This document shows positions 51,084 to 59,610 of a stretch of DNA of 64,000 nucleotides, in pieces (position 1 is the stretch's first letter; every line of letters begins with the position of its first letter). The notes beneath the pieces are model-generated. The model saw only the letters and a list, made by a program, of their open reading frames with translations. It ran no database searches and had not been told where the DNA came from. The position numbers were made by a program, and so were the translations under genes. This DNA comes from Pedococcus sp031456495 (GTDB taxonomy: Bacteria > Actinomycetota > Actinomycetes > Actinomycetales > Dermatophilaceae), in the NCBI RefSeq assembly GCF_031456495.1, contig NZ_JAVDUW010000001.1:1364001-1428000 (forward strand), given 5' to 3'.

Positions 51084-51222
51084 CCTGATCCACGTCCTGC
51101 TCCACCCTCATGCACGGGCCGGCGGTCCGTGTCGGCCACGGTCCCCCGGGACCCGATCCCCCCCGGCCGCCACGCCGTCGTGCCCTCCGCCGCGCCGCCG
51201 CTGACGCTGCCCGGCTGAGGGC

Positions 51223-51228
51223 TACGCT
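51223..51228 (+). promoter_or_regulatory. -10 element of a probable leaderless promoter (permease)
   Basis: TACGCT ends 6 bases before the ATG of the permease; CTGACG at 51201-51206 is a plausible -35 with a 16-base spacer. No Shine-Dalgarno is present, so the mRNA is probably leaderless. Confidence 0.55.
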
Positions 51229-51234
51229 CCGCTC

Positions 51235-52698
51235 ATGAGTGCAGGCACGCGGGAACGCACCCGCCGTCTCGGGGTCGAGACCACCGGCATCGAGATCATC
51301 GACGAGGCCGAACGGACCGCTCGACCCCGAGACCTGTTCTGGCCGTGGTTCGCGGCCAACGTGTCGGTCTTCGGGATCAGCTACGCCGCGTTCGCCCTGG
51401 CGTTCGGGATCTCGTTCTGGCAGGGCGTGCTCGTCTCCGTCGTCGGCATCGTCGTGTCCTTCCTGCTGTGCGGCGTCATCGCGATCGCCGGCAAGCGCGG
51501 GTCGGCGCCGACGATGGTCCTCTCGCGCGCGGCGTTCGGCGTCACGGGCCAGAAGGTGCCGGGCGTCATCTCGTGGCTGACCTCGATCGGCTGGGAGACC
51601 TTCCTCGCGATCACCGCGACGCTGGCCACCGCGACGATCTTCCGCGAGCTCGGCTGGGGCGGCGGCACGGGCACCAAGATCGCGGCCGCGCTCGTCACGG
51701 CGGCCCTCATCGTGCTGGCGTCCGTGGCGGGGTACCACGTCATCATGCGGCTGCAGTCGTGGCTGACCTGGATCACCGGCGTCGTCACGGTGCTCTACGT
51801 CGCGATGACGGTCGACCACATCAGCTGGTCGAAGGTCACGGCGATCCCGGCCGGCTCCACCCAGGCCGTGATCGGGGCGCTGGTGCTGCTCATGACCGGC
51901 TTCGGCCTGGGCTGGATCAACATCGCCGCCGACTGGTCCCGCTACCAGCGCCGCGATGCCTCCGGCTCCTCGATCGTCGCCTGGAACACCGTCGGCGGCG
52001 CCCTGGCCCCTGTCCTGCTCGTGCTCTACGGCCTGCTGCTCGCGGGCTCGGACCCCACGCTGCGCGACGGCATCTCGGCCGACCCGGTCGGCACGCTCGC
52101 CACCATCCTGCCGACGTGGGTCCTCGTGCCCTTCCTCGTCGCCGCGATCCTCGCCCTGGTCAGCGGCGCGGTGCTCGGCATCTACTCCAGCGGCCTGACC
52201 CTGCTCTCGCTCGGCGTCCGCATCCCCCGCCCGAGCGCGGCCCTCGTCGACGGCGTCATCCTCACCCTCGGCACGATCTGGGTCGTCTTCTTCGCCCAGG
52301 ACTTCCTCGGGCCGTTCCAGTCGTTCCTCATCACCCTCGGGGTCCCGCTGGCCGCCTGGGCGGGGATCATGATCGGCGACATCTGGCTGCGCCGCCGCGA
52401 CTACGACGAGGAGGCCCTGTTCGACCCCCGCGGCCGCTACGGCGCGTGGGACTGGACCTCGATCGGGCTCACCGTCGTCGCGTCGGTCCTCGGCTGGGGG
52501 CTGGTCGTCAACACCTTCGCCAAGGACGCCTCCTGGAACAACTGGCAGGGCTACCTGCTCGGCCCGCTCGGCCTCGGTGGGCGTGACGGCGCCTGGGCGT
52601 ACGCCAACCTCGGGGTGCTCCTCGCCCTGGTCATCGGGCTCGTCGGCACGCTGGTCCTGCGGCGCGGCACCGTCCACCGCCAGGAGGGCGGCGCGTGA
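51235..52698 (+). CDS. NCS1-family permease (purine/cytosine/allantoin type)
   Basis: 487 residues with about 12 helices. RPRDLFWPWFAANVSVFGISYAAFALAFGISFWQG is the NCS1 helix-1 region; RAAFGVTGQKVPGVISWLTSIGWETFLAI and FGLGWINIAADWSRYQ are family motifs. It imports a nucleobase or hydantoin-like compound by cation symport. The next gene is a cysteine hydrolase, coupled by GTGA overlap, so the imported compound or its product may be an amide it cleaves (inference). Confidence 0.9.
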   Translation: MSAGTRERTRRLGVETTGIEIIDEAERTARPRDLFWPWFAANVSVFGISYAAFALAFGISFWQGVLVSVVGIVVSFLLCGVIAIAGKRGSAPTMVLSRAAFGVTGQKVPGVISWLTSIGWETFLAITATLATATIFRELGWGGGTGTKIAAALVTAALIVLASVAGYHVIMRLQSWLTWITGVVTVLYVAMTVDHISWSKVTAIPAGSTQAVIGALVLLMTGFGLGWINIAADWSRYQRRDASGSSIVAWNTVGGALAPVLLVLYGLLLAGSDPTLRDGISADPVGTLATILPTWVLVPFLVAAILALVSGAVLGIYSSGLTLLSLGVRIPRPSAALVDGVILTLGTIWVVFFAQDFLGPFQSFLITLGVPLAAWAGIMIGDIWLRRRDYDEEALFDPRGRYGAWDWTSIGLTVVASVLGWGLVVNTFAKDASWNNWQGYLLGPLGLGGRDGAWAYANLGVLLALVIGLVGTLVLRRGTVHRQEGGA

Positions 52699-53261
52699 GC
52701 GCTGGCCCCTGGCTGGTCGCGGTCGACTTCCAGCGCGTGTTCGGCGACCCCTCGAGCGAGTGGCGCGCGCCCCGGTATGCCGCGGCCGCGGCGAACGCCG
52801 TGCGCCTCGCCGAGGCGTTCGGTGCGCGGGCCGTGTTCACCCGGTTCGTGGCTCCGCAGCACCCGACGGGTGCGTGGGTGCCGTACTACGAGCAGTTCCC
52901 GTGGGCCCTGCAGCCCGCCGACAGCCCGCTCTACGAGCTCACGGACGAGGTGGCGCCGCACGCCGGTCGGGCCGCCGCGGTGACGGCGACGACGTTCGGC
53001 AAGTGGGGCGCCGACCTGCGTGCCCTCGTCGGGGACCAGCCCGACCTCGTCGTCGCCGGGGTCGCCACCGACTGCTGCGTCATCTCGACCGTGCTGGCCG
53101 CCGCCGACGCCGGGGCCTCGGTCACAGTGGTCACGGACGCGTGCGCCGGCTCGACCGACGACAACCACGCCAAGGCGCTGGACGTCATGTCCCTCTACGC
53201 GCCCCTCGTCTCCCTGACGACGACCGCGGACCTCCTCGCCGCCGTCGCGGGCGCCGGCTAG
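52695..53261 (+). CDS. Isochorismatase-family cysteine hydrolase
   Basis: 188 residues, GTG start overlapping the permease stop. The catalytic triad is visible: Asp11 (VAVDFQRVF), the lysine in TTFGKWGADL, and the nucleophile cysteine in VATDCCVIST with the usual cis-peptide context before it. Members hydrolyse amides or ureido compounds (nicotinamide, N-carbamoylsarcosine, allophanate-like). Its stop shares the bases CTAG with the stop of the convergent gene. Confidence 0.88.
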   Translation: MSAGPWLVAVDFQRVFGDPSSEWRAPRYAAAAANAVRLAEAFGARAVFTRFVAPQHPTGAWVPYYEQFPWALQPADSPLYELTDEVAPHAGRAAAVTATTFGKWGADLRALVGDQPDLVVAGVATDCCVISTVLAAADAGASVTVVTDACAGSTDDNHAKALDVMSLYAPLVSLTTTADLLAAVAGAG

Positions 53262-53740
53262 ACCGAGCCGGCGCCGAAGCCGGTCTGCTGGGCGGCGTGC
53301 GCCCGCGCGTAGGCCCACGCCTCCGCGGCGGGGTCGCCGTCCCGGCCGGGGGCGCCGCCGTGGTCGACGCCCGGGTCCGCTGGCTCCCGGTCGGCACCGT
53401 CCCAGTCCGCGTAGCCGCCGAACAGGCCGAACACCGCCGCGGACCCGACCACGCCGTCCGCCAGGTCGTGCAGGGTCGCCGGCTCGCAGGCCGCCCGGAA
53501 GCTGCCCGGCGCCCGCAGCTCGCCGTGCACCACCAGCCGGGCGATCGCCGACACGTCCCCGGGCCGGAGCCGGCCGCCGGCGACGAGGCCGTCCTGCACG
53601 GCCCGCAGGACCGCCTCGCGGCCGCGGTCGTCGAGGCCCTCGAGCGCTTCGACGTGGGCCGCCCGCAGCGCGTCCGCCGGAGCGGTGGCGAGCAGGTAGC
53701 GGTACTGGCGGACCACCTGGTCCTCGGTCGGTGCGGTCAT
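53258..53740 (-). CDS. Hypothetical protein, paralogue of 53812-54303
   Basis: 160 residues from ATG 53740 with GGAGGGGGAG upstream. The core DQVVRQYRYLLATAPADALRAAHVEAL, VLRAVQDGLVAGGRLRPGDV, ARLVVHGELRAPGSF and LFGGYADWDG is shared with the next gene. Mostly helical, soluble, with an acidic C-terminal tail. I recognise no family or catalytic motif. Confidence 0.75.
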   Translation of the reverse strand: MTAPTEDQVVRQYRYLLATAPADALRAAHVEALEGLDDRGREAVLRAVQDGLVAGGRLRPGDVSAIARLVVHGELRAPGSFRAACEPATLHDLADGVVGSAAVFGLFGGYADWDGADREPADPGVDHGGAPGRDGDPAAEAWAYARAHAAQQTGFGAGSV

Positions 53741-53811
53741 GGCTCCCCCTCCGTGACGGTCCGTGCGACCGCAGCGTACGGGTCGCGGACGCGGCTGGGG
53801 AGGCTTCCGGC

Positions 53812-54303
53812 TCACCAGCCGCGGGATCCCGCCGAGCCGGGCAGCGAGCGCCCGCCGCTGATGCCGCGGTAGCTCACGTGCTGCTCGACGGCTATGTGCC
53901 ACGGCTGCGCGTAGGCGGAGTCGTCCACGCCGTCCGCCTCGGGCTCGGGGTCCGAGCCGTCCCACGCGGCATACCCGCCGAACCTGCCGAACGACGCCTC
54001 GGCGACGATCACGCCCTGGGCCAGCGTCACCAGCACGGGCGCCGGGCAGGCGCGCAGGAACTCGCCGGGGCGCCGGCGCTCACCGACGGTGACGAGGTGG
54101 GCGATCCGGCCGACGTCGTCGGGGGTGAGGCGCAGGCCGGTCACGAGCCCGTACTGGACGGCGCGCAGGACGATCGAGCGGCGCGACCTCGGCATGGGCG
54201 CCAGCGCCTCGACGTGCGCGGCCTCGAGGGCGTCGAGCGGCGAGGTGCGCAGCAGCCACCGGTACTGGCGCACCGACTGGTCCTCCCCGTCCCACCAGGG
54301 CAC
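53812..54303 (-). CDS. Hypothetical protein, paralogue of 53258-53740
   Basis: 163 residues, GTG start at 54303 with GGAGG immediately before it (too close for a normal Shine-Dalgarno). It shares DQSVRQYRWLLRTSPLDALEAAHVEAL, VLRAVQYGLVTGLRLTPDDV, IAHLVTVGERRRPGEF and RFGGYAAWDGSDPEPE with its neighbour; the tails differ (this one ends in a Gly/Ser-rich segment). A tandem duplication followed by divergence. Confidence 0.72.
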   Translation of the reverse strand: MPWWDGEDQSVRQYRWLLRTSPLDALEAAHVEALAPMPRSRRSIVLRAVQYGLVTGLRLTPDDVGRIAHLVTVGERRRPGEFLRACPAPVLVTLAQGVIVAEASFGRFGGYAAWDGSDPEPEADGVDDSAYAQPWHIAVEQHVSYRGISGGRSLPGSAGSRGW

Positions 54304-54327
54304 CCTCCGACGCTAGCTCCGCACGGC

Positions 54328-54759
54328 TCAGCCGGGGAAGCCCCCGGTGACCTGCGCGAGGACGACGAGCTCGACTCCCGAGCAGAGGGCTGCCGCCGTC
54401 AGCCCGTTCGCCCATGGCGGCATCGCCACGGAGCGGCCCAGACGGGCGGCCAGGGCGACCGCGGCGGCCACGGCCAGGACGGTCGCCACCGTGGTGGTCG
54501 TCAGCAGGTCGTCCAGCGTGCTCGCCGCCGACGGCAGGTCCTCGGGGTCGGTGGTGGCCCACCCGCCGGCAAGTCCGCGGGCGAGGCCGTAGGCAGCCCG
54601 GCCGAACACCTGGGCGACCGCCCACTCGGCCACCAGGGCGGCCGTGGCGAGGAGCCCGGCCGTCGTGGTGGCCAGCCCGGCCCACCACATGGCCCGGCGC
54701 CGCCGACGGTCAGGGGCGTCGGAGCCGGTGTCCAGGAGGGGGGCGTCTGCGGTGGTCAC
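54328..54759 (-). CDS. Hypothetical membrane protein, three helices
   Basis: 143 residues. Hydrophobic segments are MWWAGLATTTAGLLATAALVAEWAV, VATVLAVAAAVALAARL and the weaker LTAAALCSGVELVVLAQV. It lies 24 bases upstream of the paralogue pair on the same strand, so it may head that transcript. No family recognised. Confidence 0.62.
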   Translation of the reverse strand: MTTADAPLLDTGSDAPDRRRRRAMWWAGLATTTAGLLATAALVAEWAVAQVFGRAAYGLARGLAGGWATTDPEDLPSAASTLDDLLTTTTVATVLAVAAAVALAARLGRSVAMPPWANGLTAAALCSGVELVVLAQVTGGFPG

Positions 54760-54808
54760 CCGCCCATGGTGGGGACCGGTCGCCCGGGGCGACCATCCGT
54801 CGCGCTAC

Positions 54809-55921
54809 TCAGGCGCGGTAGTCCCCGACGAGCTGGACCGCGCCGCCCTCGACGCCCTTGGCGCCACGGACGACCTCGTGGCCGGGGTCCGGGGTGGTGT
54901 CCGCCTCGTCGACGACCTCGCCCGCGACCCAGGCCGGTATGCCGCGCGCGGCCAGGAACGCGGTGGCCGCGTCGACCTGCTCGGCGGGGAGCATCGCCAC
55001 GAAGCCGACGCCCATGTTGAGGGTGCGCTCCAGGTCGTCCTGCGGGACCTTGCCCAGCGCGGCGACGGTCGAGAACACCGCGGGCGGGGTCCAGGTGGAG
55101 CGGTCGACGCGGGCGAACGACCCGGGCGGCAGGACACGCGCCAGGTTGGCGGCCAGACCGCCACCGGTCACGTGCGAGAGGGCGTGGACGTCGACGCCGT
55201 CGGTGCGGAAGAGGTCGACCAGGTCCGCGGCATACACGCGCGTGGGGGTGAGCAGCTCCTCGCCGAGCGTGCGCCCGAACTCGGGGACCTCGCGGTCGAG
55301 CTCCCACCCGGCGGTGCGCACGACGTGCCGCACGAGCGAGTACCCGTTGCTGTGCAGTCCGCTGCTCGCCAGGGCCAGGACGACGTCGCCGGCGGCCACG
55401 CGGTCGGGACCCAGCACGTCGGCGTGCTCGACGACGCCGGTCGCGGCACCCGCCACGTCGTACTCGTCGGGCTCGAGCAGCCCGGGGTGCTCGGCCGTCT
55501 CGCCGCCGACGAGGGCGACGCGCGCCTGCTCGCAGGCGGCCGCGATGCCGGAGACGATCGCCGCGACGCGCTCGGGGACGACCTTGCCCGTGGCGATGTA
55601 GTCGGTCATGAACAGCGGCTCGGCCCCGCACACGACTATGTCGTCGACGACCATGCCGACGAGGTCGAAGCCGATGGTGTCGTGCCGGTCGAGCGCCTGC
55701 GCGATCGCGACCTTGGTGCCGACGCCGTCCGTGCTGGTGGCGAGGACGGGGCGGGTCATCCGGGCGATGGCGCTGGCGTCGAACATCCCGGCGAACCCGC
55801 CGAGACCGCCGAGGACCTCGGGCCTGGTGGCCCGGCGCACGCTCGCCTTCATCAGCTCGACGGCCTTGTCGCCCGCCTCGACGTCGACTCCGGCGGACGC
55901 GTACGTGGTCGGCTCGCTCAC
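54809..55921 (-). CDS. purM: Phosphoribosylformylglycinamidine cyclo-ligase (AIR synthetase) PurM
   Basis: 370 residues, GTG start. Step five of purine synthesis: FGAM plus ATP gives AIR. SAGVDVEAGDKAVELMK, STDGVGTKVAIAQALDRHDTIGFDLVGM and VDDIVVCGAEPLFMTDYIATGK are diagnostic, with GGETAEHPGLL and SHVTGGGLAANLARVLP further on. It normally follows purF directly; here a secreted protein gene separates them. Confidence 0.97.
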   Translation of the reverse strand: MSEPTTYASAGVDVEAGDKAVELMKASVRRATRPEVLGGLGGFAGMFDASAIARMTRPVLATSTDGVGTKVAIAQALDRHDTIGFDLVGMVVDDIVVCGAEPLFMTDYIATGKVVPERVAAIVSGIAAACEQARVALVGGETAEHPGLLEPDEYDVAGAATGVVEHADVLGPDRVAAGDVVLALASSGLHSNGYSLVRHVVRTAGWELDREVPEFGRTLGEELLTPTRVYAADLVDLFRTDGVDVHALSHVTGGGLAANLARVLPPGSFARVDRSTWTPPAVFSTVAALGKVPQDDLERTLNMGVGFVAMLPAEQVDAATAFLAARGIPAWVAGEVVDEADTTPDPGHEVVRGAKGVEGGAVQLVGDYRA

Positions 55922-55985
55922 GGGTCCCAGCGTAGAGCCCCGCGACCCGCCCCCGGGACGCCGCCTCGTCCCCTGTCTCCCTGGG

Positions 55986-57608
55986 TCAGAAGATCGCGTC
56001 GAGGCCGTTCCAGCCGGTGCCGACCCGCACCCGCGGCAGCCAGCCGCCGGACGGCGTCCGCGCGTAGAGCCACAGGGTGCCGTACCGGTCCCGTGCCAGG
56101 ACGTCGGGGATGCGGTCGCCGGTCAGGTCGCCCGGGCTCATGATCGCCGTCATGGCGTTCCAGCCCGTCCCGACCCGGACCCGCGGCAGCCACCCGCTCC
56201 GGCCGTTGCCCGGGTAGAGCCACAGGTAGCCCGTCCGGGACTCGCGGGCCAGGACGTCGGCCGTCCCGTCGCCGTTGAGGTCGCCCGGGGCCGCGAGCGC
56301 GCTGAAGGCGTTCCAGCTCGAGCCGACCCGCACCCGGGGCGGCAGGCCACCCGTGCCGTTGCCGCGGTACAGCCACAGGTAGCCGGTCGAGCGCTCGCGC
56401 GCCAGCAGGTCGGGTCGCTGGTCGCCGGAGAAGTCGCCGGGCCCGAGGACGGTGGAGTAGATGGTCCACCCCGTGCCGATCCGCACCCGCGACAGCCACC
56501 CGCCCCTGCCGTTGCCGCGGTACAGCCACTCCTCGCCGGTGGAGGACTGCCGGGCGACGACGTCGAGGGCCCCGTCCCCGGTCAGGTCGCCGACCGTGTC
56601 GAGGGTGGTGAACGGTGTCCAGCCGGCACCGACCCGTACACCCGCCCGCAGGGAGCCCTTCCCGGTGCCCGCGTACAGCCGCAGGTCACCGGTGCCGCGC
56701 ACGCGGGCCAGCACGTCGTTGTCCCAGTCGCCGTTGAAGTCACCGGTCGACCCCGACAGCGTCGAGGCCGGGACCGGGAACGGCGTGAAGGCGTACGTCC
56801 CGCACGTCCGGTCGTAGTCGCGGGTCGAGTCGTACCACTGCGACACCAGGACCTTCCCCCCGGAGAAGCTCGCCTGGGTGCAGCGGTCGAGCGCCTCGTT
56901 CGGGTAGTCGAGGGTCCCGGCGGTCGCCCAGACCGGCACACCCGGCAGCCGCCACGAGCCGGTGATGTCCGCCCACCCGGACGCGTAGGAGTACAGGCCG
57001 TACGCGACCCCGCCGTCCCGCAGCCCCCGCACGAGGCCCTCGAGGACGTAGCGGTTCTCGCGCTGCCGGGTCGCCGTGCCGGTCGGCCACGGCTGGGCCG
57101 CCCGGGGCTCGACGTCGACCCAGACCACCGGCGGGTGGAACCCCGTCCGGTCCAGGGTCGCGAGCGCGAAGGTCGCCTCGGCGTACCCGGCGTTCGACAG
57201 CTGCCCGGCTCGCGTGCTGCTCGCCCAGGGACCGCTGCTGCGGTGTGCCGTGAGCTGGGCCGCCGTGGGGAACGCCGCCATCGTGTACCCCTGCGCCGGG
57301 ACGCCGTACGCCGTGGCCCACCCGACCTGGTCGTCCAGGCACGGGTTCTCGGTGAACGGCAGGCCGAAGGTCAGGCCCACCACCACGAACTGCGCCGTGG
57401 TCGGCGGCATCGGGAGGCCCCGGCCACCCACTGCCGTCGGGCACTGCGGCCACGAGACGTCGTTGCCGGACAGGGGGAGCGTCGCGGCCTGCACGGCTCC
57501 CGGACGCCCGGCGGCGTCGACCGGGCCCGCCCCCACGGCGCTCCCCGTCACCGCCAGGGCTGCCAGGGCCGCAGCTGCTGCCCACCGGGCGATCCGGTTC
57601 CTCGGCAT
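55986..57608 (-). CDS. Secreted DUF1906-like glycosidase domain with five FG-GAP/VCBS-type repeats
   Basis: 540 residues. Signal peptide (RNRIARWAAAAALAALAVTGSAVGA). Residues about 50-280 resemble the GH25-like DUF1906 fold: NDVSWPQCP, VVVGLTFGLPFTENPCL, VVWVDVEP and YSYASGWADITGSWRLPGVPVWAT. The C-terminal half is five repeats of about 50 residues with GDxxGDGxxDVLAR-like calcium loops and LWLYxGNGxGGWLPRVRVG. Probably a cell-wall or sugar-binding extracellular protein. GGAGG precedes the ATG. Inserted between purF and purM on the same strand. Confidence 0.85.
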   Translation of the reverse strand: MPRNRIARWAAAAALAALAVTGSAVGAGPVDAAGRPGAVQAATLPLSGNDVSWPQCPTAVGGRGLPMPPTTAQFVVVGLTFGLPFTENPCLDDQVGWATAYGVPAQGYTMAAFPTAAQLTAHRSSGPWASSTRAGQLSNAGYAEATFALATLDRTGFHPPVVWVDVEPRAAQPWPTGTATRQRENRYVLEGLVRGLRDGGVAYGLYSYASGWADITGSWRLPGVPVWATAGTLDYPNEALDRCTQASFSGGKVLVSQWYDSTRDYDRTCGTYAFTPFPVPASTLSGSTGDFNGDWDNDVLARVRGTGDLRLYAGTGKGSLRAGVRVGAGWTPFTTLDTVGDLTGDGALDVVARQSSTGEEWLYRGNGRGGWLSRVRIGTGWTIYSTVLGPGDFSGDQRPDLLARERSTGYLWLYRGNGTGGLPPRVRVGSSWNAFSALAAPGDLNGDGTADVLARESRTGYLWLYPGNGRSGWLPRVRVGTGWNAMTAIMSPGDLTGDRIPDVLARDRYGTLWLYARTPSGGWLPRVRVGTGWNGLDAIF

Positions 57609-57661
57609 GCGACCACCTCCACCTACCCGCCAGTGCAGCACCGGCGGGAGGGAGGGGACAG

Positions 57662-57701
57662 GGACCTAGGACCGGGGTCCTGGACCTAGGACCGGGGTCC
57701 G
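57662..57701. repeat. Two 20-base direct repeats after purF
   Basis: GGACCTAGGACCGGGGTCCT at 57662-57681 and again at 57682-57701 with one change. Each contains GGACC/GGTCC complements, so the pair can fold as a hairpin and may terminate purF transcription. Confidence 0.85.
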
Positions 57702-57711
57702 GGCGCCCGCG

Positions 57712-59259
57712 TCACGGGCGGGTGAGCGCGTCCTCGGCGCCGCCGGCCACCCCGAGGCTCACGCCGTCGACGTCGAGCGGCAGCGTCTCGAACAGGTTCT
57801 TCCCGAGGCGGGAGTCGTCGGGCAGCGGCACCGGGTAGCTGCCGGTGAAGCAGGCCGTGCACAGGGCCGAGCGAGGCTGCTCGGTGGCGGCGACCATCCC
57901 CTCCTCGGAGATGTAGCCGAGGGAGTCGGCCCCGATCGACGTGCACACCTCGTCGACACCGATTCCGGTCGCGATGAGCTCGGCGCGGGTCGCGAAGTCG
58001 ATGCCGTAGAAGCAGGGCCAGCGCACGGGCGGCGAGGAGATCCGCACGTGGACCTCGGCCGCCCCGGCCTCGCGGAGCATCCGCACGAGCGCACGCTGGG
58101 TGTTGCCCCGGACGATCGAGTCGTCGACGACCACGAGCCGCTTGCCCTTGATCACGTCGCGCAGGGGGTTGAGCTTGAGCCGGATGCCGAGCTGGCGGAT
58201 CGTCTGCGACGGGGCGATGAACGTGCGCCCGACGTAGGAGTTCTTGACCAGGCCCTGGCCGTAGGGGATGCCCGACTCCTGGGCGTAGCCGATCGCGGCC
58301 GGCGTGCCGGACTCCGGCGTCGGCATGACCAGGTCGGCCTCCACGGGGTGCTCGCGCGCCAGCGCCCGGCCCATCTCGACCCGGGCCTCGTGCACGCCAC
58401 GGCCGCTGATGGTGGTGTCGGGCCGGGCGAGGTAGACGTACTCGAAGACGCAGCCCTTGGGCTCCGCCGGGGCGAACCGCTGCGAGCGCAGCCCCTCCTC
58501 GTCGATGGCGATGAGCTCGCCGGGCTCGACCTCGCGGATCATCGAGGCGCCGACAATGTCGAGCGCCGCGGTCTCGGAGGCGACGACCCAGCCGCGCTCG
58601 AGCCGGCCGAGCACCAGCGGGCGGATGCCGTGCGGGTCGCGCGCGGCATACAGGGTCGTCTCGTCCATGAACACGAAGCAGAAGGCGCCGCGCAGCAGCG
58701 GCAGGATCTCCAGCGCCGCGGCCTCGAGCGAGCGGTCCGGGTCGTCGGAGAGCAGGGCGGTGACGAGCGCGGTGTCGGTGGTGTTGCCGCGGGTCAGCTC
58801 ACCTCGGCTGCCGCCGAAGCCGTCGGCACGCCGGTCGGCGACGAGGTCGCGCAGCTCGGCGGAGTTGATGAGGTTGCCGTTGTGCGCCAGGGCGACGGTC
58901 GAGGAGTCGTGGCCGCCGAGCGTCGGCTGGGCGTTCTCCCAGGTGGAGCCGCCTGTCGTGGAGTAGCGGCAGTGGCCGACGGCGAGGTGCCCGCGCAGCG
59001 AGGCCAGCGACCGCTCGTCGAAGACCTGCGAGACGAGGCCCATGTCCTTGTAGACGAGGATCGAGCGGCCGTCGGAGGTCGCGATGCCGGCCGACTCCTG
59101 TCCGCGGTGCTGCAGGGCGTAGAGGCCGTAGTAGGCGAGCTTGGCGACCTCCTCACCGGGAGCCCACACGCCGAAGACCCCGCAGGCGTCCTGCGGGCCC
59201 TTCTCGCCGGGGAGGATGTCGTGGGAGAGCCGTCCGTCGCCGCGTGCCACGGACCCCAT
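57712..59259 (-). CDS. purF: Amidophosphoribosyltransferase PurF
   Basis: 515 residues. First committed step of purine synthesis. The propeptide ends before the catalytic Cys26 (DACGVFGVW). The glutaminase domain has LQHRGQESAGIA and GHCRYSTTG. The phosphoribosyltransferase domain has LVVVDDSIVRGNTQRALVRMLR. Start at ATG 59259; the upstream 40 bases have no better option. Confidence 0.97.
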   Translation of the reverse strand: MGSVARGDGRLSHDILPGEKGPQDACGVFGVWAPGEEVAKLAYYGLYALQHRGQESAGIATSDGRSILVYKDMGLVSQVFDERSLASLRGHLAVGHCRYSTTGGSTWENAQPTLGGHDSSTVALAHNGNLINSAELRDLVADRRADGFGGSRGELTRGNTTDTALVTALLSDDPDRSLEAAALEILPLLRGAFCFVFMDETTLYAARDPHGIRPLVLGRLERGWVVASETAALDIVGASMIREVEPGELIAIDEEGLRSQRFAPAEPKGCVFEYVYLARPDTTISGRGVHEARVEMGRALAREHPVEADLVMPTPESGTPAAIGYAQESGIPYGQGLVKNSYVGRTFIAPSQTIRQLGIRLKLNPLRDVIKGKRLVVVDDSIVRGNTQRALVRMLREAGAAEVHVRISSPPVRWPCFYGIDFATRAELIATGIGVDEVCTSIGADSLGYISEEGMVAATEQPRSALCTACFTGSYPVPLPDDSRLGKNLFETLPLDVDGVSLGVAGGAEDALTRP

Positions 59260-59299
59260 CCTCCCACAGGCCGCGGGCGCACCCGCGCGGGACGGCCGG

Positions 59300-59527
59300 T
59301 CAGTCGCGCCGGTCGAGGAGCACCGCGACGACGGCGGCGAGCAGCCCGAACACGAAGGCTCCCAGCAGCCCGAGGAACATCACCGCGCTGCCCGCGCTGT
59401 AGGTGCTCCCGTAGGGAGTCGAGTTCTCGGGGTTGAGGTAGGCGAACACGGACCCGACGACGAAGCCCACGATGACGCCGGTGGCGATGAACGCGACGAA
59501 GTTGGGGTAGCGACGGGTGCGGCTCAC
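59300..59527 (-). CDS. Small membrane protein upstream of purF
   Basis: 75 residues from GTG 59527. Two helices: NFVAFIATGVIVGFVVGSVFAYL and SAVMFLGLLGAFVFGLLAAVVAVLL, with a short extracytoplasmic loop (NPENSTPYGSTYSAG). The C-terminus is LDRRD. No known function. It lies 40 bases before purF on the same strand and diverges from the molybdopterin oxidoreductase. Confidence 0.7.
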   Translation of the reverse strand: MSRTRRYPNFVAFIATGVIVGFVVGSVFAYLNPENSTPYGSTYSAGSAVMFLGLLGAFVFGLLAAVVAVLLDRRD

Positions 59528-59575
59528 GCGTCCACGGTACCTGCCGGTCGCGGAGCCCACCGGTGCGGGCGTGAC

Positions 59576-59603
59576 CCATCCGCAACCCACGGCGAGTACG
59601 AAT
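59576..59603 (+). promoter_or_regulatory. SigK-type promoter of the molybdopterin oxidoreductase
   Basis: CCATCC, 17 bases, CGAAT. This matches the mycobacterial SigK consensus (CCATCC-N16/17-CGAAT, from memory). The -10 box ends 7 bases before ATG 59611 and overlaps the ATG at 59602, so the shorter start and a leaderless mRNA are implied. Confidence 0.75.
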
Positions 59604-59610
59604 GGAGGTC

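Noticed and set aside
59602..59610. ATG 59602 as the start of the molybdopterin oxidoreductase
   Set aside because: It lies inside the SigK-like -10 element; ATG 59611 is 7 bases downstream and fits a leaderless mRNA.
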